From: a bacterium
GTDB lineage: Bacteria; Patescibacteria; Microgenomatia; Levybacterales; UBA12049
Assembly (NCBI GenBank): GCA_021777565.1
Contig: JAJYDJ010000003.1
Coordinates: 62,001-126,000, forward strand
Direction of reading: 5' to 3'
Length of the DNA: 64,000 nucleotides
The notes under the pieces are model-generated. The model was not told where the DNA came from. It was given only the letters and a program-made list of their open reading frames with translations, and searched no databases. Both the position numbers and the translations under genes were made by a program. This document shows positions 1 through 5,553 of this stretch, one piece after another (within the stretch, counting starts at the first letter, position 1; every line of letters begins with the position of its first letter).

Positions 1-180
1 TCAGGTCTGCATCACTCAGGTTTACATCACTCAGGTCTGCACCACTCAGGTCTGCATCACTCAGGTTTACATCACTCAGGTCTGCATCACTCAGGTTTAC
101 ATCACTCAGGTCTGCACCACTCAGGTCTGCATCACTCAGGTTTACATCACTCAGGTCTGCATCACTCAGGTCTGCACCAC
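1..180. repeat. 15-bp tandem repeat with a 75-bp higher-order period
   Basis: Twelve 15-bp units in a row encode pentapeptides. Three unit variants occur, differing in the middle (ctgcat = A, tttacat = B, ctgcacc = C), in the order ABCAB ABCAB AC. Bases 1-75 and 76-150 are therefore identical, which points to a recent duplication of a five-unit block. The array continues beyond the window. Confidence 0.95.
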
Positions 181-283
181 GCCTAACAGCTTCCTCAACC
201 GTCTTTTTCCACGAATTGTCTTCTGTCTCATATTCGAAACGAAGTGAACCCATGACTGATCTTATTTGTATTTTAGTTTTCAT
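1..283 (-). CDS. Pentapeptide-repeat protein, C-terminus cut by window edge
   Basis: The ATG at 283 follows a strong ribosome binding site (GGAGGTG at 291-297 on the minus strand). About 35 ordinary residues (MKTKIQIRSVMGSLRFEYE...) precede twelve visible pentapeptides of the A(D/N)LSx type, mainly ADLSD, VNLSD and ADLSG, and the repeats run off the window. Leu at the centre of each unit is what a right-handed quadrilateral beta-helix requires. Such proteins are common in phages and mobile elements; some mimic DNA to block gyrase, most have no known role. It is the last visible gene of the leftward exonuclease/RecT module. The function is unknown. Confidence 0.85.
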   Translation of the reverse strand, partial: MKTKIQIRSVMGSLRFEYETEDNSWKKTVEEAVRRGADLSDADLSDVNLSDADLSGADLSDVNLSDADLSDVNLSDADLSGADLSDVNLSDADL

Positions 284-298
284 ATTTATTCACCTCCT

Positions 299-979
299 TT
301 ATAGACTCATCGTGTTCATCACATAACGAGATGCAATGATACGATTTATTAACTTGTCAGCAACTTCCTCGTCGTACTCAAATTCAAAGACTTTTAACCT
401 GTCTTTTGCTGGTATATCATCAAAGATGTAGTTTTTTCTAAATTCTTTTGCCGCTTCATTAGAAGTACTCAATTCAGGATTTTTATAGGAGGCTTTATAC
501 ATCTCGTCATTGATAATTTCCTCAGGGGTATTGACCAGACAGTACATCAGACGAGCTTTTTTTACCCCTAGAAGCATCATGTAACCTAATATTTGACCGT
601 AATAGTCATTTTTTGCTTTCTTTTCATCCACAGATGCAAACGTCCATATATCCCATGAAGATTTGATGTCTATAATTTCCTCTTTCTCAATAACATCAGG
701 GATACCGATAATATGCTCATTGGAAAGCTCTTTTTGATTTTTGAAGTATTTTTCTCCAGTGACTTCTTTCACCAAGTCAAGACTGTCACTTTCTACCTGA
801 ACGCCTTTGTCTAAATATTTATTACTCAAAATCTTTTCACGTCCGTAGACTACTTTTATCCATTCCTCGCGTAAAAATGACAGTGTTGTTTTGGACAATG
901 GGTCAGCTTTTGCGACTGGATCAGTCAAAAAGTTTCCTAGCGTGTGGCATCGAAATTTATAGTTGAGGAAATCTGTCAT
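299..979 (-). CDS. YqaJ/lambda-type phage exonuclease (PD-(D/E)XK fold)
   Basis: A 226-residue protein with the core of a PD-(D/E)XK nuclease: Glu63, GIPD at 92-95 (Asp95), and Asp104-Ile-Lys106 followed by Ser-Ser. These fit the acidic residues and lysine of the lambda exonuclease/YqaJ group. Such 5'-3' exonucleases resect double-stranded DNA ends and hand the single strand to a RecT-type annealase. The gene directly follows recT, with ATG and stop overlapping by four bases, so the pair should be co-translated and act together in recombination of phage or conjugative DNA. The fold is inferred from motifs only; the partner makes it convincing. Confidence 0.8.
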   Translation of the reverse strand: MTDFLNYKFRCHTLGNFLTDPVAKADPLSKTTLSFLREEWIKVVYGREKILSNKYLDKGVQVESDSLDLVKEVTGEKYFKNQKELSNEHIIGIPDVIEKEEIIDIKSSWDIWTFASVDEKKAKNDYYGQILGYMMLLGVKKARLMYCLVNTPEEIINDEMYKASYKNPELSTSNEAAKEFRKNYIFDDIPAKDRLKVFEFEYDEEVADKLINRIIASRYVMNTMSL

Positions 980-1836
980 TTGCTCAGTTCTCCTTTCTTT
1001 GCTTCATATAGTGCCCGTGTTTCATCATCAATGATAAATTCCTCACATTTTTGTAGTTCTGCAAGTGTTTTTGATTCTTCAATATGTTTAAGAATACGTG
1101 CTTTTTCTTTTTCGGCGGCGATTCCTTCAGGAAGAAGGGGTGTATTGTCTGGATAGTTATAGTTATCCTCGCCATCAATTACTGCCTGATCTGCTAGTTG
1201 TGCTTTTTGCATATCAGTAGTGAGTGGTGCATACTTTGACAGAAGAAGCTTTATGACAGTCTTCTTTGCCATTGCGTCAAAGTCTGTCTTCCAAAGACCA
1301 AATCCTTGTTTCATTGTTTGAGAATACTTAGTTCCGTGTCCTAAGAGATCAGATTTTGTCATATACAAGGACTTCTCAAACCCATTGATAAGTCTCATGT
1401 ATGCGACATATCCAATAATGGATAACTTCTCACGATCTTCTTTCCATGCAAAGGTTATTTCGCCTGTCAAATGGTCTATTTTCTCTATTTCACCCTCACG
1501 GACGTCTGACACATTAATTGTTTTGAACTGCCCGGAACGCATGGCTAATTGTACAAATCCCTTGTATCCCATCTGAAATTGTGCCTGTCCTTTGTATGGG
1601 ATGACATATGCAAATCCCAAGTTAGGATTTATTGGCAAGTCTAATGTCGCTGCCGTCATAGCTGCGGATAAAACGGTTTGTGCATCAACATGAGCGAAAG
1701 AGTCGTTATTTACGGTTACAGCAAGCAGAGATGCTATGAAAGTTGTTGCCTTTTTCCCAAGGACATCATGAAACCTCTGTTGTGTGTATTCAGATTGGAT
1801 CATCGATTTTAGTGTGATTACTGGCTTAGTCTCCAT
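976..1836 (-). CDS. recT: RecT-family single-strand annealing protein
   Basis: A 286-residue protein with the classic RecT layout: a helical N-terminus, a central segment rich in aromatics and glycines (LDLPINPNLGFAYVIPYKG around 86-104, then QFQMGYKGFVQLAMRSGQ) and a charged Lys/Glu-rich tail. RecT proteins bind single-stranded DNA and anneal it to complementary strands, working with a partner exonuclease, here the next gene. The start overlaps the end of the upstream 85-residue protein by 11 bases, so this is one translationally coupled operon. RecT is more typical of prophages than of host repair, so the module is probably of mobile origin. Confidence 0.92.
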   Translation of the reverse strand: METKPVITLKSMIQSEYTQQRFHDVLGKKATTFIASLLAVTVNNDSFAHVDAQTVLSAAMTAATLDLPINPNLGFAYVIPYKGQAQFQMGYKGFVQLAMRSGQFKTINVSDVREGEIEKIDHLTGEITFAWKEDREKLSIIGYVAYMRLINGFEKSLYMTKSDLLGHGTKYSQTMKQGFGLWKTDFDAMAKKTVIKLLLSKYAPLTTDMQKAQLADQAVIDGEDNYNYPDNTPLLPEGIAAEKEKARILKHIEESKTLAELQKCEEFIIDDETRALYEAKKGELSK

Positions 1837-2083
1837 TTTTGTTTTCCTCCTCTAAAAATCCGTTACTGGAAACATTCTCATAGTCTTCGTCCTTTGGTAA
1901 CTGACCTTGAATTTCAAGCGCGTCAAGTATCTCTTTCACCTTATTGAGTGTGCTTTCAACTTCTGCAACCTCATCAAAAATAATGTCACCGTTATATACA
2001 GACCACTTACTCAAGTCCTCAATACAAGACTTAATCTGCTCTAGAGTTAAAACGAGAAATCTCCTATCGTACAGCTTACTCAT
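1826..2083 (-). CDS. Small acidic, probably coiled-coil protein upstream of recT
   Basis: I chose the ATG at 2083 (MSKLYDRRF...), which has a GGAGGA ribosome binding site 8 bases upstream. Longer readings would run deep into the preceding gene. The 85-residue product is acidic, with a helical stretch rich in Glu/Leu (VAEVESTLNKVKEILDALE) and a disordered acidic tail. No family is recognised. It overlaps recT by 11 bases and the upstream Cys-rich gene by 8, so it belongs to the same operon. It could be an accessory of the recombination pair, but nothing shows that directly. Confidence 0.6.
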   Translation of the reverse strand: MSKLYDRRFLVLTLEQIKSCIEDLSKWSVYNGDIIFDEVAEVESTLNKVKEILDALEIQGQLPKDEDYENVSSNGFLEEENKNGD

Positions 2084-2336
2084 TGTTTTGATCCTCCATC
2101 TGATCAACCAAACGATCTCCCTCATCTTCACATGCCTCAAAATGAGCTTGTTCTGTCTTATGGCATCCTTTCCAGTCCGGCGTATTATCAATGTATGAGC
2201 CACAACTCGCACACTCACTGTTTACAACTAGCGCATAACAACATCGTGAGTACACAGCCCTTTTCTTTTGTACTTTTACTACCATCAAGTCATTTACTGA
2301 GTTCATGAGCTGACTGCTGAGTTGTTGACTATCCAT
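2076..2336 (-). CDS. Small cysteine-rich protein, unknown function
   Basis: An 86-residue protein with six cysteines: CC near residue 32, C-x2-C in ECASCGS, and two more in WKGCH and FEACED. The arrangement could bind one zinc, but the spacing does not match a ribbon family I know. The C-terminus is strongly acidic (EDEGDRLVDQMEDQNNE). It is coupled to its neighbours by short overlaps inside the recT operon. Function not recognised. Confidence 0.5.
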   Translation of the reverse strand: MDSQQLSSQLMNSVNDLMVVKVQKKRAVYSRCCYALVVNSECASCGSYIDNTPDWKGCHKTEQAHFEACEDEGDRLVDQMEDQNNE

Positions 2337-2478
2337 TTTTACCCTCCTTTATCAAAAGCGTTATTGAGATTGCAAAAACTATTGCTACCAACATAGGGAA
2401 CCCAACGTATAAGACATAATCCATATAGATATTCCCAGTTGTGTAAATTTTCGATGATAAAAATAATTGATTAAACAT
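2329..2478 (-). CDS. Small single-pass membrane protein
   Basis: A 49-residue reading frame starting one base after the stop of the transglycosylase gene. It has one hydrophobic segment (DYVLYVGFPMLVAIVFAISITLLI) and a short Lys-rich tail. A start at 2517 is possible but would lie inside the upstream gene. Next to a lytic transglycosylase it could be a holin-like or secretion accessory protein, but length and sequence do not decide this. Confidence 0.4.
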   Translation of the reverse strand: MFNQLFLSSKIYTTGNIYMDYVLYVGFPMLVAIVFAISITLLIKEGKNG

Positions 2479-2479
2479 G

Positions 2480-3076
2480 TTAGTTATTGCAATACGTCCA
2501 ATAGGTGCCCCAATCACCTATTGCGCCTTGTGAAATGGCAAATGCCATAGTTTCTATTGCATCCTCATCGTCATACTCACTCCCCATGTTACTAACGAGG
2601 CCACGATCCATTAGTCTTGTTCTGTACTCAACGTACGTTGCGTGGTGGAATTGCATAAGCCCATGAGCGAGACCGTCGTCACCATCTTTTTTGTTGTAGT
2701 GATGTGATGACTCGTGATTTGCAATACAGTGCATGTAGTATCTCCACTTTGATTTTTCAGCATCAGTCTTTGCGAACATATCGACGTATTTACCGATCCA
2801 TATATCCATCATTTCAATCTGTGGGACTGGTGTTGGTGTAGGCGTGTTTACTATTGTTTCAAGCAGTTCAGCAGACGAACCGGCAGTCTGTGCATGAGCT
2901 ATAGGGGATATGAGACTATATGTTTCTTTACTAGTACCAATATAGAAAGTAGAAATGATAACTAGGATGCCAATAGCAACATTGACCCATGTTCCCCTCT
3001 TTAATCCACGACTCTTCTGTTGAAACCATGTGACTTCACGAGCCTTATATTGATTAGTTCCAACCCTATACAACAT
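2480..3076 (-). CDS. Membrane-anchored lytic transglycosylase (SLT/lysozyme-like)
   Basis: A 198-residue protein with one N-terminal membrane segment (about 31-48), a Thr-Pro linker (TPTPTPVP, 78-85) and a lysozyme-like domain. The domain carries CIANHESSHHY with candidate catalytic Glu122, followed by HGLMQF (138-143), the Glu ... GLMQ pattern of soluble lytic transglycosylases. These cleave peptidoglycan and open a path for phages or conjugation machines; VirB1 has this role in type IV secretion. The outward orientation suggested by the anchor fits. The same kind of Thr-Pro linker appears in the VirB6-like protein at 19.4-20.6 kb, a weak hint that both belong to one apparatus. Confidence 0.75.
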   Translation of the reverse strand: MLYRVGTNQYKAREVTWFQQKSRGLKRGTWVNVAIGILVIISTFYIGTSKETYSLISPIAHAQTAGSSAELLETIVNTPTPTPVPQIEMMDIWIGKYVDMFAKTDAEKSKWRYYMHCIANHESSHHYNKKDGDDGLAHGLMQFHHATYVEYRTRLMDRGLVSNMGSEYDDEDAIETMAFAISQGAIGDWGTYWTYCNN

Positions 3077-3314
3077 TGTTATTGCCCTCCCCTCTATTTG
3101 GATAATTAAGTGATACTGTTTGCACAGTAATACCTAGTTTTTTGGCAATTGCCTCTCGTGCTTTTGTCCCAAGAGTTTCGTATATAAGTTCAGCGAGTTT
3201 ATATTCCCTATCAATGTGGTGTCTGACGATAGAGAGGTTTATCACTTCTTTATGTAGAGAATTAGCAGCTATTGTACCTTTCGCCCGGACTCTCGGTTTG
3301 GTATAATCGTTCAT
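3066..3314 (-). CDS. Small HTH-like protein, first gene of the leftward operon
   Basis: An 82-residue basic protein. Its C-terminal half (ETLGTKAREAIAKKLGITVQTVSLNYPNRG) reads like a helix-turn-helix with a recognition helix after LGITVQTVS. A perfect 9-bp inverted repeat lies just upstream of its start (3316-3342), as expected for an autoregulated DNA-binding protein. It overlaps the transglycosylase gene by 11 bases. The family is not identified; regulation of the operon is an inference from the palindrome and position. Confidence 0.55.
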   Translation of the reverse strand: MNDYTKPRVRAKGTIAANSLHKEVINLSIVRHHIDREYKLAELIYETLGTKAREAIAKKLGITVQTVSLNYPNRGEGNNNVV

Positions 3315-3315
3315 A

Positions 3316-3342
3316 AGATTAAGAGCTTCTTTGTCTTAATCT
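3316..3342. promoter_or_regulatory. Perfect 9-bp inverted repeat, candidate operator
   Basis: AGATTAAGA (3316-3324) and its exact complement TCTTAATCT (3334-3342) are separated by 9 bases. The repeat fills the gap between the start of the HTH-like gene (3314, leftward) and tRNA-Glu (3347, rightward). There is no T-run on either side as in a terminator, so an operator, or a recombinase/RDF binding site at the tRNA junction, is more likely. Confidence 0.5.
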
Positions 3343-3346
3343 CCAT

Positions 3347-3420
3347 GGCCCGTTCGTCTAGTGGCCTAGGACGCCTGGTTCTCATCCAGGAAATCAGGGG
3401 TTCAAATCCCCTACGGGCTA
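3347..3420 (+). tRNA. tRNA-Glu (anticodon CTC)
   Basis: A cloverleaf can be drawn. The acceptor stem GGCCCGT pairs with ACGGGCT (with a G-U first pair), and the 5' half has the usual tRNA-Glu start (TTCGTCTAGTGGCC). The anticodon stem CCTGG/CCAGG (3374-3378, 3386-3390) encloses loop TTCTCAT with anticodon CTC at 3381-3383. The T stem AGGGG/CCCCT holds loop TTCAAAT. No CCA is encoded after the discriminator A3420. The last ten bases overlap the end of the recombinase gene on the other strand. It could be a host gene used as insertion target or a tRNA carried by the element. Confidence 0.93.
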
Positions 3421-4925
3421 CTCATAGCTAAATCGGATTCAGAAATACTCAAAATAGTCTTATATTCCAAGCTAAACTCGCGATTCGACAAGCCAGAATA
3501 ACACCAAGTCAACCCAACGGGAGCTATCGAACCAAGAAGTACTCTACGCTCACCTGGGTCTGAGCTCCGATAAGTATTATCCAAATGTGAAAATTTGTCA
3601 CGCATAAATACCTCTACGTCTTCCATTGTGTATGCATCCAATATTGTTTCCCCTAATATCACTTCTGCATCTGCAATCTGATTTCCAATAATTTTATTCT
3701 GTTCATGGTATACCTCATCTGAATATGTCCCTGCTAGATTCTTTTCAACAAGTGTTTGTCTCATTTGTTTAAGCCGAACAACCGCTTGTGTGGCTTTTTC
3801 TCTCTTTGCTTGTAAGTTTGATACATTCTGATAAAAAGACTTTCTTAAAACCATCAAGAATACATCCAATTGTTCTTTTGTTGGTGCAGCAGACTGAAGA
3901 AATTCTATCAGAGAATTATCAAGTTTTTCTACGGGAATAGATGGTGCCCCACATCTATTCTTACAAATATAGTACGCATACTTTTTATGTCTTCCTTTAC
4001 TCCATCCTCCAGACAGAACACCATAGCACTTACTACATTTCACAACCTTACGTAAAGGAAAATCTGGATTATCTTGCAAACGCTTACCGATAGTCATGCC
4101 AGCACGATTTCTTCCATCAATAATAGCCTGCACCTTGTAGTACTGTTCTTCAGTAACCATAGCTACATGCCGTCCTAGCACTTCTTCAGGGTACTTCGTT
4201 GAAGTAAGCATACCCATATAAAACTTGTGGCGAAACAGCCTATCAACTGTTTGCGCTCTCAATATGTATTCCTTGCCAGAGACAACCTTACGCATTCCCC
4301 ACCCATTCATTATTTTCGCCATCTCCTTCAAAGATTTTGTTCCCGTTGCCATTAAATTCCATGCATCCTTCATCTTTTCAAAATTCTCTCCATCTTTTAC
4401 AGCATATCCATGATCCATAACATATCCAATCGGCACTTTTCCTGTTACTTGTCCTGACAAGAACCTTGCCCGCAGACCATTTTTTGTCCGTTCTGATCGC
4501 ACGTCATTATCATGCTGTGCAAAACTTGCCATAATTGTCTCAAGAAGTTTTTCAGTGGGTGAGTTCCCTGTTGGTTCATTCGCAGATATTAAAGAGATCC
4601 CGTAGTCTGTCAATCTTTTACGAATTGCTAGATAGTCCTGTGTTTGCCGAGAGATTCTATCCAAACGATAAATAAATACAGCGTCGATATTTTTCTTGTT
4701 TCTTCTGCAATACTCCAGTAACTTTAATAATTCAGGTCTTCCGTTAATTGTTTTTGCCGATTTCCCTTCTTCCCTAAAAACTTCAATAATCTCAAATCCA
4801 CGACGTATTGCTTCTTTTCTACAGATTTGTTCCTGGGTATTTAAAGAAAAATTTTCAACTTGTTCCTCACTCGAAACTCTCAAGTAAATAACAGCGTTTT
4901 TATTCAAAATTGTATTTGACTCCAT
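3411..4925 (-). CDS. Large serine recombinase (integrase)
   Basis: A 504-residue protein with a resolvase domain at the N-terminus: YLRVSSEEQ with nucleophile Ser18 and the conserved IYRLDRISRQ (85-94). A Recombinase domain and a zinc ribbon (KCSKC ... CKNRC, about 295-325) follow, then a coiled-coil stretch (NLQAKREKATQAVVRLKQMRQTL). This is the full layout of large serine integrases, which recombine short attP and attB sites and need a directionality factor for excision. Its stop lies inside the 3' end of tRNA-Glu, as expected if the attachment core is there and the reading frame was completed by integration. Serine integrases use tRNA genes less often than tyrosine integrases do. Confidence 0.92.
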   Translation of the reverse strand: MESNTILNKNAVIYLRVSSEEQVENFSLNTQEQICRKEAIRRGFEIIEVFREEGKSAKTINGRPELLKLLEYCRRNKKNIDAVFIYRLDRISRQTQDYLAIRKRLTDYGISLISANEPTGNSPTEKLLETIMASFAQHDNDVRSERTKNGLRARFLSGQVTGKVPIGYVMDHGYAVKDGENFEKMKDAWNLMATGTKSLKEMAKIMNGWGMRKVVSGKEYILRAQTVDRLFRHKFYMGMLTSTKYPEEVLGRHVAMVTEEQYYKVQAIIDGRNRAGMTIGKRLQDNPDFPLRKVVKCSKCYGVLSGGWSKGRHKKYAYYICKNRCGAPSIPVEKLDNSLIEFLQSAAPTKEQLDVFLMVLRKSFYQNVSNLQAKREKATQAVVRLKQMRQTLVEKNLAGTYSDEVYHEQNKIIGNQIADAEVILGETILDAYTMEDVEVFMRDKFSHLDNTYRSSDPGERRVLLGSIAPVGLTWCYSGLSNREFSLEYKTILSISESDLAMSSP

Positions 4926-4929
4926 ATTC

Positions 4930-5226
4930 TCAAACTGATTGCAACAACTCTCTTAGAGTCCTATTGTTAAAGATCTTTTTCTCATATTCTTCCAACCAGT
5001 TTGTCACTAAGTACCCAAATGAAGCAATCATAGATTTTATTTCTTCAGTAGTATAGCTATTACCTACTATTTCTTTTGCCCGTAGCACCATCCTGTCTTC
5101 ATATTCTTGCTCTGGGAAAAGCTCACTCAATGTTGTTGTAAGAGTATTTGAGATATCACCTTTTTTCGTTGAAAGCGGGTTACTTGAAATCATATCATTT
5201 AGGCTCAAAACTATCGCTATATACAT
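4930..5226 (-). CDS. Small protein directly upstream of the integrase, unknown
   Basis: A 98-residue acidic, helical protein (for example SELFPEQEYEDRMVLRAKEIVGNSYTTEEIKSMIASFGYLVTNWLEEYEKKIF) ending four bases before the integrase start, so the two should be co-transcribed. An internal ATG (MISSNPLST) is an alternative start. No family is recognised. The position would suit an integrase partner such as a directionality factor, but the lack of obvious basic or HTH character argues against a simple DNA-binding role. Confidence 0.55.
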   Translation of the reverse strand: MYIAIVLSLNDMISSNPLSTKKGDISNTLTTTLSELFPEQEYEDRMVLRAKEIVGNSYTTEEIKSMIASFGYLVTNWLEEYEKKIFNNRTLRELLQSV

Positions 5227-5267
5227 AAATATTATCTTAAATACAAAAGGTTGTCAATAAACAAATA

Positions 5268-5295
5268 TTGCATGAATGCCCTATGGAAATATGAT
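5268..5295 (+). promoter_or_regulatory. Promoter of the XRE regulator gene
   Basis: TTGCAT (5268-5273) and TATGAT (5290-5295) are 16 bases apart. Transcription would start near 5302, about seven bases before the ATG at 5309, so the transcript would be practically leaderless. The integrase operon diverges from the same intergenic region. Confidence 0.45.
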
Positions 5296-5308
5296 ATTAT
5301 ATAAGCAT

Positions 5309-5515
5309 ATGGATGCGAGAGAATCTATCGGAACAGCTCTTCGGTTAGCGCGAAAAAAAAGAAAATTAACACAGTTTAAACTTTCACAGGCTGCAGGCAT
5401 AAATGCGAACTACTATGCCCAGATCGAACGAGGAGAAGTAAATGTCTCTGCCAAAATATTACAGATGATCATTGAGGTACTCAAAGTGAAGTCTTCTGAT
5501 ATTTTGCCTTACTGA
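5309..5515 (+). CDS. XRE-family HTH regulator
   Basis: A 68-residue protein that is almost entirely one Cro/CI-type helix-turn-helix: IGTALRLARKKRKLTQFKLSQAAGINANYYAQIERGEVNVSAKILQMIIEVLKV. The pattern LTQ..L...AGI....Y..IERG is diagnostic. I chose the ATG at 5309 (MDARES...) because an upstream start would lie in the -10 region. It sits divergent from the integrase and upstream of the coupling-protein gene, the usual place for the switch regulator of an integrative element. Confidence 0.88.
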   Translation: MDARESIGTALRLARKKRKLTQFKLSQAAGINANYYAQIERGEVNVSAKILQMIIEVLKVKSSDILPY

Positions 5516-5553
5516 GATACACCCAATAATCACACCACATAGGCACCACATCC

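Noticed and set aside
1..180. CRISPR-like array of short repeats
   Set aside because: Units are 15 bp, directly adjacent with no spacers, and in frame they encode pentapeptides of a protein with a clear start and ribosome binding site.
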